NCBI GenBank assembly: GCA_016714565.1
Contig: JADKDM010000037.1
Location: forward strand, 62,001-126,000
Origin: Candidatus Villigracilis propinquus
GTDB lineage: Bacteria; Chloroflexota; Anaerolineae; Anaerolineales; Villigracilaceae
Direction of reading: 5' to 3'
Length of the DNA: 64,000 bases
Shown here: piece by piece, positions 52,408 to 61,149 of the stretch
Layout of the letters: each line of letters begins with the position of its first letter
Position numbering within the stretch: position 1 is the first letter of the stretch
Made by a program: the position numbers and the translations under genes
Notes under the pieces: model-generated
The model's input: only the letters and a program-made list of their open reading frames with translations
Told to the model about the DNA's origin: nothing
Databases searched by the model: none

Positions 52408-52890
52408 ATGAAGAAGCAAAAAAACAAACCCAATCGATTCGCCTATGAACAGGCACAAAGCCTTGTTGAACTGGCAATCAGCCTGCCGGTCTTCATCCTG
52501 CTTTTACTTGGCACGGTTGATTTTGGGATGGCGATCTTCTCTTATGCGATTATCCGGGACGCTGCGCAGGAAGGAGCGTTGTACGGTTCCTTCAACCCCG
52601 ATAACAAAGCCGAAATCGAAAACAGGGCCCGTTATATTTCCCCGCAAGGTGAAGATCTAATTTTCTCTTCACCGGTGGACCTGACGAACCGCGAATTGGT
52701 TCAAGTGGAAGTAAAAGCCATTGGCGATTCCTGCCAGGGCACCACAGGCGGCAAAGCCAACAGCCTGCGAGTCCGCGTACGGTTTTATTACCCGATCCTC
52801 ATGCCATTTATTGGAACCATCATCGGTTCAGATACCATTGCCCTAACCGGTTCCGCCACGAACGTCATCATCCAACCGCCATGCCCATGA
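52408..52890 (+). CDS. TadE-like pseudopilin
   Basis: A 160-residue TadE protein: QSLVELAISLPVFILLLLGT is the membrane helix with the conserved Glu. The rest is a small globular part with paired Cys. It starts seven bases after the previous stop and overlaps the next gene. Confidence 0.83.
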   Translation: MKKQKNKPNRFAYEQAQSLVELAISLPVFILLLLGTVDFGMAIFSYAIIRDAAQEGALYGSFNPDNKAEIENRARYISPQGEDLIFSSPVDLTNRELVQVEVKAIGDSCQGTTGGKANSLRVRVRFYYPILMPFIGTIIGSDTIALTGSATNVIIQPPCP

Positions 52891-54158
52891 AAAAAATAAA
52901 CGGAATAGAACGATTGAACAGTGTCAGCGAAAAAGGTCAGGCGATCATCCTCGTCGTGTTCTCGATCATCGGCTTGATCGGCATGGCAGCCCTTGCTATT
53001 GATGGCGGCAACGCGTATGTGGACAGCCGCCGGGCGGAGACGGCCGCCTCCGCAGCCGCACTGTCTGCCGCAACGGCCCGCATCGAAGGCCGCAACTGGA
53101 GAGCTGCCGCGCTTCTTACCGCGAAGGACAATGGGTACAACAACGACGGCATTTCCAACACTGTTGAATTAAACACCCCGCCCATGACCGGGGACTACAG
53201 CGGAAACCCCGAATTCATCGAAGTAATCATTACCTCCCACCTTAAAACATACTTTGGGCCTGTGATCGGTGTTCCGGAAATAACGAGTGTCTCACGAGTC
53301 ATTTCGCAATCAAAACCTGCGGAGATCGGCGAAATGTTCGGCGGTTACGCGCTCGTCAGCCTTGCCCCGCGCAGCCGCTGTGACTTTCAAGTCTCCTTCT
53401 GGGTTCACAGCGAGGCCACCATTAACCTTGAAGGCGGCGGTTTATTCATTAACTCCAACAACCCCAATTGCGCGTTTATGTCATTCGGGAGCGGCAGTGT
53501 GCGCGTGCGCGATGCCAGCCCGATCTCGGTGGTCGGCGGCGCCCAGGTGCAAAAACCAAAATTGATCACGCCTTTCCCCATGCAAACCGGTGTGCCCCCG
53601 ATCCCCTATCCGCCATCGATCAAACTGCCCACGGTCGGCTGCGGAGATCAGATGGCCACCATCGATGAAACCGGCACCATCATGAGCGCGGGCAACTGGG
53701 ATGAGGACATCTTCCCCCCTGACGGGGTCACCTCCCTGGAACCTGGAACATACTGCATCAACGGGGATTTCGTGGTCAACGCGGGTCAACACCTGACGGG
53801 AAATAACGTGCTCTTTATGATGGACAGCGGCGGGGTGCATATCAGCGGGAACGCCACGGTGGACCTGGGAGCCGCCAACACGGGGAACTTTAAGGGGCTG
53901 CTGTTCTATGTGCCGATCGGCAACCACAGCATTATCGCCCTGAATGGAAGCGACGAATCGACGTACAAGGGCACCATTCTCGCGCCCGGCGCGGATGTTC
54001 GCATCAATGGCCTTGATTCGATTCGCGGCGCGGCGTATCACAGCCAGATCATCGGATATTATGTGGAAGTGGACGGAACGGATAATATCTATATTAAGTA
54101 CAAAGATGAACAGAACTACGATGCCATAAAGATGCCGGAAGTTCTACTCATTCAATAG
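52887..54158 (+). CDS. TadG-like protein
   Basis: A 423-residue TadG-type protein: EKGQAIILVVFSIIGLIGMA then AALAIDGGNAYVDSRRAET is the family start. The C-terminal 250 residues are beta-rich (YCINGDFVVNAGQHLTGNNV, IRGAAYHSQIIGYYVE) and resemble bactofilin-like or DUF7305-type beta helices. ATG at 52887 overlaps the previous stop (ATGA); ATG at 52881 is possible. Last of the first TadE/G group. Confidence 0.8.
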   Translation: MKKINGIERLNSVSEKGQAIILVVFSIIGLIGMAALAIDGGNAYVDSRRAETAASAAALSAATARIEGRNWRAAALLTAKDNGYNNDGISNTVELNTPPMTGDYSGNPEFIEVIITSHLKTYFGPVIGVPEITSVSRVISQSKPAEIGEMFGGYALVSLAPRSRCDFQVSFWVHSEATINLEGGGLFINSNNPNCAFMSFGSGSVRVRDASPISVVGGAQVQKPKLITPFPMQTGVPPIPYPPSIKLPTVGCGDQMATIDETGTIMSAGNWDEDIFPPDGVTSLEPGTYCINGDFVVNAGQHLTGNNVLFMMDSGGVHISGNATVDLGAANTGNFKGLLFYVPIGNHSIIALNGSDESTYKGTILAPGADVRINGLDSIRGAAYHSQIIGYYVEVDGTDNIYIKYKDEQNYDAIKMPEVLLIQ

Positions 54159-54202
54159 GGCCGATTTTCACGAAGGTTTATTTAAATTTACATACTTACC
54201 TT

Positions 54203-54262
54203 ACGCAGTAGCGCGAGATTTATCTCGCGTTTTCGGGCGACATGAAGGTCACGCTACTGCGT
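54203..54262. repeat. Dispersed palindromic element, copy 2
   Basis: 60 bases with perfect 11-base ends (ACGCAGTAGCG / CGCTACTGCGT) and an internal hairpin CGCGAGATTTATCTCGCG. Its reverse complement aligns with 9515-9567. It lies between the two TadE/G groups. Confidence 0.75.
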
Positions 54263-54410
54263 ACCACCAGCTAAGTGAAACCTTCGAGAGGTTCGATCAG
54301 TCTTACAGGGTTGATTCTCTCCATAGAAAACAGGATCAGTGACCGGCGTAGGGTGAGGCGGGAATTCAGAATTTCTAACAGAAATGTAAACAGCACAGAT
54401 TTGTCCGTTA

Positions 54411-54440
54411 TTTACCTGCACCCCTCCAATAGGATATAAT
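54411..54440 (+). promoter_or_regulatory. Promoter of the second TadE/G group
   Basis: TTTACC, 18 bases, TATAAT (54435-54440). The next ATG (54441) opens a 40-codon ORF to 54563 that could be a leader; the TadE gene at 54565 has its own AGGA site. The rest of 54159-54564 shows only the repeat. Confidence 0.55.
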
Positions 54441-54564
54441 ATGTCTGTAAAAGTTATTCAGGCGGTTTCATTGTGCTTCCTTCGTTCCCCACTGCCAAAA
54501 CAATTCATCACGAATACATTACAGTACCGATGTCCGGCTGTTGAAATTGCAGGAAAAGATTAAA

Positions 54565-55260
54565 ATGAGAAATATGACAGGTGTACTGCAAAAAATTACC
54601 GCGCTGGTTGAGAGCGCCAAATCCAAATCTACAAAAGGCCGCCGTAAAACGGCCGGTCAGAGCCTTGTGGAATTTGGTATTACCCTGCCTGTGTTAATCC
54701 TTTTGTTCACTGGGATGGTGGAATTCGGGTTCATGCTCAATACGTATCTTTCGCTTCAGGATGCGATCCGTGCCTCTGCCCGCCGGTACAGCCTTGAGAA
54801 CCCGCAAATAAAAGTAAATGGTGTTGTGGTGGACGACCCAACATTTTATCAAGGCGCAGCGGATGCTGTTGTTGACGATCTCATGCCGTCAGGTGGTGTC
54901 AGGCAGGTGCCAGTGGACCCGACCCGCGACAACGTAATTATTTCAGTGATCACGATCAGCGTAAATGAAGCTCCCAACCCGGATGTGATCGACGGTATTA
55001 TAAGGCACCCTCAAAATGCACAGTTTTTCAAACTATACAATACCACCAATCCGGGCACCTTATATAGCGACACAAAGATCACGGAGACTGTGACAGCCAA
55101 TGGCGGAGTTCCGGTGGATGCCGGCCTTCTTATTATTGAGGTGTATTACAGTTATGAAGGCGTTCTGCACTTGCCGTGGACGGAACCATTTTTCTCGGAA
55201 GATAACCCAAGCATATTGTACGCTTCCACGATCATGCCTTTGGTATCGGCAAAGCCATGA
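54565..55260 (+). CDS. TadE-like pseudopilin
   Basis: A 231-residue TadE protein with a long basic N-terminus (KSKSTKGRRKTA) before AGQSLVEFGITLPVLILLFT. The globular part follows. ATG at 54565 has AGGAAAAG upstream; TTG at 54541 is an alternative. It overlaps the next frame at an ATGA (55257). Confidence 0.83.
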   Translation: MRNMTGVLQKITALVESAKSKSTKGRRKTAGQSLVEFGITLPVLILLFTGMVEFGFMLNTYLSLQDAIRASARRYSLENPQIKVNGVVVDDPTFYQGAADAVVDDLMPSGGVRQVPVDPTRDNVIISVITISVNEAPNPDVIDGIIRHPQNAQFFKLYNTTNPGTLYSDTKITETVTANGGVPVDAGLLIIEVYYSYEGVLHLPWTEPFFSEDNPSILYASTIMPLVSAKP

Positions 55261-55286
55261 GGCGCATATTATCAGGAACGCCAGCT

Positions 55287-56872
55287 ATGAAAAAAAATAT
55301 TGAAAAATTTCTACGAAGAACCGAGCGCGGACAGGCTATTATCCTGATCGCATTTGCTTTTATTGGCCTGGTTGCGATGGTTGGGCTGGTGACCGATACC
55401 GGTATTTTGCTGATCGAATACGGCAAGCTCAAACGCAGTGTGGACGCGGCCTCTATTGCAGCCGCCCAGGAATACCGTCCACGGGCCGGGAATGAGTTTC
55501 TCGACCTCGACAGGTTGGAGAATGCCGCGATCGGCATTTTGAACCTTAATCAAGTGCAGAACTTAAGCAATGTCGAAATCCACACCTGCGAACCCACCGA
55601 CCTTGCCCGCCCCGCTCTGTGCAACCCGGACCCGGTTGGCCACCCGATGGCAAACCGAAAGCTGGTGTCAGTGACGGCATCTTCCAATGTGGTGTTTGGT
55701 TTCCTGAGGGTGATCGGCATTAACAGCGTTACCCTGACTGCCTCCTCGACCGGTGAAGCCGCGACTATTGACCTGGTGTTGGTGGTGGATACCTCCGGCG
55801 GTATGGCGTATGAAACAGGGAATGAAGTTTACAATGCCCCGGACCCGAAAAACAATACTTACGACAAATCAGATACTGACGATGACCCAAGTGTTTGTAA
55901 CCTCGATAATAGCTGCGAGCCGATGCGCGTTGTAAAAAACGTAGCATGGGACTTTGTAAGCCGCCTGTACTTCCCGTATGATCGCGTTGCGGTGATTGCC
56001 ATGACCAGCCAAAACCCGGGTGGTTTGCGCAACCCTATGGAAGTGTTGGGGTTAACCACGAACCGCGGCGATATACAGACCGAAATTACAAATTTAAAGG
56101 TGTTTGAACCCCGCGATTGTAATGGCTCAGACAACCCAACTTCCTGCCTGTTTTATCAAGGCTCAACGTATTTAGGAGAGGTCTGTGAGTTTTATCAAAA
56201 ATACTCCAGCACGGCATTCGCAAACCCCTCTGGCTGCCCCTCCAGTAATATCGGTGGCGCAGTGAAGTTGGCCCGAGATGCCCTGCAAGGAATCGGCACC
56301 CATCCGACAACCATGCGCCCGAGCGCGTTTTGGGTGGTGGTGGGGTTGTTCGGCGGCCCCGCCAATGCCACTGACGGAAACGGCAGTTTCCCCAACGGCT
56401 TCTGCCCACAAAACACCTGGCTATTGGCTGCGGGGCAAAGCCCCTGGTGCCGTGACCCCTACCCGAGCACAAGGCATTCCGATACAGACCCGTTATTCCA
56501 CTACGTAAACCCGATCAGCGGCGATAGCATGGATATCTCGCTCTATGACGCGGATGACTACGCCAGAGATATGGCAGACGACCTGGCTACTTAACGTCAC
56601 AAAACGGCGTTACAATTTATACCGTTGGGCTGGGCGCGGCAATTAAGAACAAAGCGTACTATATGGATATGAGCTCCGGCGTCCCGGTAAAGGTAGAGAT
56701 CGATCCTGCCGTTGAACCGCCTCCGGGCGAGGACCTCCTGCAATATATTGCAGAAGAGGCGGGCGGCGCCAGTGTCAATCACGGCCAGTATTTTTATGCT
56801 TCCAACAGTACCGCGCTTTCAGGTATTTTTGAAAGAATTTCACAGAATATCGCTACAAAAATTTCTCAATAG
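55287..56872 (+). CDS. TadG-like VWA protein, frameshifted
   Basis: A TadG-type protein with a von Willebrand A domain. N-terminus: ERGQAIILIAFAFIGLVAMV then DTGILLIEYGKLKRSVDAAS. VWA: LVLVVDTSGGMAYE, where DxSxS is DTSGG. The first frame stops at 56594; the rest of the VWA domain (TIYTVGLGAAIKNK to ISQNIATKISQ) is in another frame to 56872. One extra T in ACTTAAC restores a protein of about 528 residues. ATG 55287 is used; ATG 55257 would also be in frame. Confidence 0.82.
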
Positions 56873-56880
56873 CCCTTGTT

Positions 56881-58479
56881 ATGTTTCGGAGAAAGCTTAT
56901 GAACTTATTTCCAGATCACAAAAAGAAGTTTGAAAGGCCCGCCAAAGGACGCGCCCAGGCCATGGTGGAATTTGCGCTGATCCTGCCGATCCTTATCCTG
57001 GTTCTGGTTGGGCTGTTGGAATTCGGGCGTCTCTTTTATGCCTGGCTGATCCTCGAAAACTCCACCCGTTTCGGGATCCGCTACGCCACAGCCGGAACCT
57101 ACGACCCCGCTTACTGCGCGAGCGCCACACCGTGCGCCGGGGATAATGAGCAATTGGAGATCTTTAATGCGCGCCTGCCCTCCATCCAGGATGAAACCAG
57201 ACGATTGATCGTTGGTTTCTTTTATAACGAAGGTGCGGCCCAAAACGATAATGAACATCTAAACATTACGGTTTGTTCGGATGAAAATAATTTTAATCGC
57301 CCACGCATGGGCGGCACCGCCAGTGGAGACTATGCCAGCTGCACAGGTGGCGAAAACGCTGGTCAGCCGGATGAGCAGGTATTCGTAGCCGCAGACTATA
57401 ACTTTACCTTTATCGTCCTGCCCGCACTCGGTATTCAACCGGATATGATCCACCTTGCTTCCTATCGCTCCGGTGTGAACGAATCCTTCAAGATCGTTGA
57501 GATCGTCCAACCCGCAGCTCCCCCCAACCCAGGCGGCGGCGGCGGCGGTTTCGTGGACTATTCGCCCACCCCGACCCGCACACCCACCAATACCCCAACG
57601 GATACGCCCACCCCGACGATGACGAGTACCAACACGCCCTCGCGTACCCCAACCGCCTCGCGCACGCCGACGGTCTCAAAAACGCCTACCTCTTCGAGAA
57701 CGCCAACCACCACGCCGACACGGACGAATACCCCTGCCCCCTCCTGCGCCAGCATCGTACGCAGCGGTAACCCGCAATACAACGGCAGATACATAGAAAT
57801 GAACGTCAGAAATAACAATTTTCAACCGGCGTATCTGAAAAGCTCCACACTGACCTTCTCGGCTTCACCTCTGGCCGGAGGCAGGTACTATGATCTTTCC
57901 ACGTGGAATGGCAGCACGTACGATAACCCTTCCGCCACAAATATTATTACCTCGCCGATCACCACAACCCCCACGCCATTAACCCTGCAGATCAACGGCG
58001 GAGGAACCACTCGAAAATGGCAAGCCCGTTTTAGCACGTCCACCTGGGACGGCGTTTGGGATATCACCTTGGTCTTTACCTTCCCAGGCTGGGGCGATTG
58101 CCCTGTGACTGGCAGCATCAACAACTACACCGCCACACCGACCGCCACGGGAACGGTCACCAACACGCCAACGATCACAAACACGCCGACGATCACGAGA
58201 ACACCGACTATTACACGAACCCCCACAAAAACGCCGACGATCACAAATACGCCGACTATTACAAGCACGCCGACGATCACGAAAACGCCGACGATCACGC
58301 CGACAAAGACGAATACGCCGGTCGTCACGCCGACCTTTACGCCGACGATCACGAAGACGCCGACGAACACGCCGACAAAGACGAACACGCCGACGCAGAC
58401 GAAGACGCCAACGAGCACGCCGACGCCGTCCAGTACGCCGACGCCAACCAACACCTTCTGCGCTTCGGACAATTGTTAG
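56881..58479 (+). CDS. TadE-like protein with Thr/Pro repeats
   Basis: A 532-residue protein. The TadE start is RAQAMVEFALILPILILVLV. A globular part (to about 215) follows, then a Thr/Pro linker (about 222-280), a beta domain (about 283-420: IVRSGNPQYNGRYIEMNVRN) resembling that of the gene at 51207, and a long second Thr/Pro tract (about 421-520) encoded by tandem DNA repeats. The end is CASDNC. The tract is likely glycosylated or wall-spanning. Last gene of the cluster, followed by a terminator. Confidence 0.82.
   Translation: MFRRKLMNLFPDHKKKFERPAKGRAQAMVEFALILPILILVLVGLLEFGRLFYAWLILENSTRFGIRYATAGTYDPAYCASATPCAGDNEQLEIFNARLPSIQDETRRLIVGFFYNEGAAQNDNEHLNITVCSDENNFNRPRMGGTASGDYASCTGGENAGQPDEQVFVAADYNFTFIVLPALGIQPDMIHLASYRSGVNESFKIVEIVQPAAPPNPGGGGGGFVDYSPTPTRTPTNTPTDTPTPTMTSTNTPSRTPTASRTPTVSKTPTSSRTPTTTPTRTNTPAPSCASIVRSGNPQYNGRYIEMNVRNNNFQPAYLKSSTLTFSASPLAGGRYYDLSTWNGSTYDNPSATNIITSPITTTPTPLTLQINGGGTTRKWQARFSTSTWDGVWDITLVFTFPGWGDCPVTGSINNYTATPTATGTVTNTPTITNTPTITRTPTITRTPTKTPTITNTPTITSTPTITKTPTITPTKTNTPVVTPTFTPTITKTPTNTPTKTNTPTQTKTPTSTPTPSSTPTPTNTFCASDNC
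58130..58455 (+). repeat. Tandem coding minisatellite
   Basis: About 27 imperfect units near 12 bases of the type ACGCCGACGATC, each giving TPTI, TPTK or TNTP. It encodes the second Thr/Pro tract of the TadE-like protein. Unit number is likely to vary between strains. Confidence 0.8.
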
Positions 58480-58483
58480 TAAC

Positions 58484-58523
58484 ATAAAAAATCCCCGCCA
58501 CTCACATGGCGGGGATTTTTTAT
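58484..58523. terminator. Terminator of the TadE/G cluster
   Basis: AAAAATCCCCGCCA pairs with TGGCGGGGATTTTT around a short loop, just after the last cluster gene. Confidence 0.93.
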
Positions 58524-58690
58524 CCCTTCACGATGAGGTGCAGCCATTTTTTAGTAACTACCCAGCCACCGTCACACCTGCACTCCCACTCGTTTCGCTT
58601 CGGGGATGATACGGCGTGAGGCGCACGCTCGTCGCCAAAGCACAAGAACGGCGGCACGCCAGGATAGGCTACTTCTGGACATGCCAGTCA

Positions 58691-58711
58691 TCCGCAAGTA
58701 GAACTTGCGGA
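58691..58711. repeat. 21-bp palindrome, copy identical to 33096
   Basis: TCCGCAAGTAGAACTTGCGGA, the same 21 bases as at 33096-33116, here about 50 bases before the -10 box of the glmS unit. Confidence 0.75.
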
Positions 58712-58758
58712 CTCCAATGCCAAATGTAGTTACAAGAAATCAGCCATAATTTTTACGG

Positions 58759-58764
58759 TATAAT
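58759..58764 (+). promoter_or_regulatory. -10 box of the glmS unit
   Basis: TATAAT, about 50 bases before the ribozyme core. The -35 region is weak. Confidence 0.5.
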
Positions 58765-58805
58765 CCCGCCAACCTAAAAAAACGGAGGTGACACGAACAA
58801 ACAAA

Positions 58806-58985
58806 AGGGAAAGCAGCGCATGGACTTTGAGATTCGATCTCAAAGTTGACGAGGATGAGGGTTCTCCATTGCAAAATGGAGCCAATCCGTGCAAGTGGTT
58901 TCGATTTATTCAACCACCGCGCGGAGAAAATCGAACGATCAGCGGAAGCCCTTCGGGTGTGCCACACCCGTCATTCTTTCCCTCC
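58806..58985 (+). ncRNA. glmS-type ribozyme
   Basis: The leader of glmS contains AGCGC at 58815-58819 (cleavage expected after A58815), a hairpin CTTTGAGATTCGATCTCAAAG, and the core AGTTGACGAGGATGAGGGTT, all in the order of the glmS ribozyme core. A following hairpin CTCCATTGCAAAATGGAG and the GTGG/CCAC pairing fit its further helices. It should cut the mRNA when glucosamine-6-phosphate is bound. The 3' boundary is approximate. Recognised by eye from the known core. Confidence 0.75.
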
Positions 58986-59061
58986 AAAGATAACTTTGCC
59001 AACAACACCGTGCGAGTGATCGCACAGTCAATAGGCAGGGAATGGCAAAAAAATAAAACAC

Positions 59062-59184
59062 GTCATTGCGAGAAGCGCAGTTGTTCTTTGCGACGAAGCA
59101 ATCTCCTGTTAATTAGGGAGATTGCTCACTGCACTGGCGTGCAGCGCAAGTGTCGGGCGGAAAAACACCGCCCTCGCAATGACG
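59062..59184. repeat. Dispersed repeat A, full copy
   Basis: CGTCATTGCGAG and CTCGCAATGACG ends with inner GAAGCAATCTC/GAGATTGCT dyad. It lies within the glmS leader, between the ribozyme and the ribosome site. Confidence 0.8.
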
Positions 59185-59213
59185 ACATCAAACAAAATCG
59201 GAGGATCTCAACT

Positions 59214-61055
59214 ATGTGTGGAATCGTAGGTTATGTCGGGCCGCGTGATGCGACACCGATCATACTCAATGGCTTGAAGAGGCTTGAATACCGCGGCTAT
59301 GACTCAGCCGGGGTAGCTGTCATTAATGGCAACCAAATTGAAGTTAGGCGGGATGCGGGCAAGTTATCCCAATTGGTGGACCTGGTCGCCAAGTCCCCGC
59401 TAAAAGGCGCGCCGGGCATTGGTCACACGCGCTGGGCAACTCACGGGGCGCCATCCGCGCGCAACGCACATCCGCACCTCGGGCAGACCGGCCGCATGGT
59501 AGTCGTGCATAACGGCATCGCGGAAAATTTTCTCGAGATCAAGGATGAACTTGGCGCAGAGGGAGTGACGTTCCTGTCCGACACGGATACCGAAACCATT
59601 GTGCATCTGGCGGAACATCATCAGGCGACGGGCATCTCGTTCGTGGAAGCCGCGCGCAAGACCTTCATGGGAATTGACGGCGCGAATGTGGTGCTGCTGC
59701 TCTCTGCCGATGAACCAGACAAGATCGTAACCGCGCGCATCGGCAATGCTGGCGGCGTGGTGATCGGTTTGGGCGAAGGGGAAAACTTTATCGCTTCTGA
59801 TATCCCCGCCATTCTCGAACATACCCGCAAGGTCATCTTCCTCGAATCAAGGCAGATGGCGATCGTCACAAAAGACAGCGTGCGCATCGAAACGCTGGAA
59901 GGCGTGGAAGTGAAACCCGAGATCCACACCATTGCATGGGATGCGGTTGCCGCAGAAAAAGGCGAATACCGTCACTTCATGCAGAAGGAGATCCACGAGC
60001 AGGTACGCGCGTTGACCGATACCCTCGCGGGCCGCGTGGATTTCAAAGAAGGCCGCATCCGTTTGCCGGAGTTGAACCTGACCCCTGAACTGGCGAAACG
60101 CATCCAACGCATTTACATCACTGCCTGCGGCACTGCCGCGTACGCGGGCATGGTCGGAAAATATCTGATCGAAAAGATCGCCCGCATTCCCGTGGAAGTG
60201 GTCATCGGCTCCGAGTTCCGCTACAGCGATCCGATCGTGGACGAGAACACTGTTATCCTCGCCATTTCGCAATCCGGCGAGACGGCTGATACGCTCGCCG
60301 CGATGGAAGAGGGACGCAAAAAAGGCGGCATCATCTGGAGCATCGTCAACGCCATTGGCTCGCAAGCCATGCGCGTTTCGGATGGTTTCATTGCCATGCA
60401 GACGGGACCTGAGATCGGTGTGGCGTCCACGAAAGCATTCACCGCTCCGCTCGTGGACCAGTACATGCTCGCCATTCTGCTGGCAGATCTGCGCGGCGTG
60501 ATCGACGACAAGACCCGCAAGGAACTCGTCTCTGACCTGCGCCTCATCCCTGACCTGGCTGGTCGCGTACTCGATACCGAAGCCGAGGTCGAAAAAGTGG
60601 CGCACGCGTTGAAAGACATTCGCAGCTGCCTCTACCTCGGGCGCGGCATCAACATGCCCATCGCCTACGAAGGCGCGTTGAAGCTCAAGGAAATTTCATA
60701 CATCCACGCCGAGGGCTACCCCGCTGGTGAGATGAAACACGGCCCCATTGCATTGATCGACGAAAACATGCCCGTGCTGTGTATTGCCCCGAAAGACCCC
60801 TGGCACGAGAAAATGATCTCGCAGATCCAGCAGGCCAAGGCGCGTGATGGCATCGTCATTGCAGTTGCCACCGAAGGCGACGAGCTTGTGAAGGGAATGG
60901 CAGACCACGTCCTCTGGATCCCCGAAACCCCGTGGATGCTTTCCCCGATCATCACCGTCTTCCCCTTGCAAATGCTCGCCTATCACATCGCCGCCATCCG
61001 CGGGCTGGATGTTGACCAGCCGAGAAACCTCGCGAAGAGTGTGACGGTGGAATAA
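59214..61055 (+). CDS. glmS: Glucosamine-6-phosphate synthase GlmS
   Basis: A 613-residue enzyme that makes glucosamine-6-phosphate from fructose-6-phosphate and glutamine, for peptidoglycan. The N-terminal Cys is in MCGIVGYVGPRDA, the glutaminase motifs are GHTRWATHGAPS and HNGIAENF. Two SIS domains follow (SQSGETADTLAAME; GRGINMPIAYEGALKLKE) and the end is PRNLAKSVTVE. GGAGG at 59200 fixes the ATG. The ribozyme upstream senses its product. Confidence 0.96.
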   Translation: MCGIVGYVGPRDATPIILNGLKRLEYRGYDSAGVAVINGNQIEVRRDAGKLSQLVDLVAKSPLKGAPGIGHTRWATHGAPSARNAHPHLGQTGRMVVVHNGIAENFLEIKDELGAEGVTFLSDTDTETIVHLAEHHQATGISFVEAARKTFMGIDGANVVLLLSADEPDKIVTARIGNAGGVVIGLGEGENFIASDIPAILEHTRKVIFLESRQMAIVTKDSVRIETLEGVEVKPEIHTIAWDAVAAEKGEYRHFMQKEIHEQVRALTDTLAGRVDFKEGRIRLPELNLTPELAKRIQRIYITACGTAAYAGMVGKYLIEKIARIPVEVVIGSEFRYSDPIVDENTVILAISQSGETADTLAAMEEGRKKGGIIWSIVNAIGSQAMRVSDGFIAMQTGPEIGVASTKAFTAPLVDQYMLAILLADLRGVIDDKTRKELVSDLRLIPDLAGRVLDTEAEVEKVAHALKDIRSCLYLGRGINMPIAYEGALKLKEISYIHAEGYPAGEMKHGPIALIDENMPVLCIAPKDPWHEKMISQIQQAKARDGIVIAVATEGDELVKGMADHVLWIPETPWMLSPIITVFPLQMLAYHIAAIRGLDVDQPRNLAKSVTVE

Positions 61056-61110
61056 AAAAACAAACCAGCCCGTCGGGCGAAGCACAGTCAGTCAAGGTGA
61101 TTCTGTCGGG

Positions 61111-61135
61111 AAAAGCAGCGCCTCGCAATGACGGA
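61111..61135. repeat. Dispersed repeat A, fragment
   Basis: GCCTCGCAATGACGG, one end of repeat A, between glmS and the deaminase gene. Confidence 0.5.
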
Positions 61136-61149
61136 AGAGTGAGGACATT

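Noticed and set aside
58130..58455. Possible CRISPR array
   Set aside because: The units are contiguous, about 12 bases and in frame; there are no spacers.
58056..58487. His/Asp-rich and Val/Gly-rich long ORFs over the Thr/Pro repeat
   Set aside because: All are other-frame readings of the 12-base repeat that encodes the Thr/Pro tract.
58788..59213. An N-terminal extension of GlmS by 142 codons
   Set aside because: GlmS needs Cys directly after the initiator Met, and the extension covers the ribozyme and a dispersed repeat.
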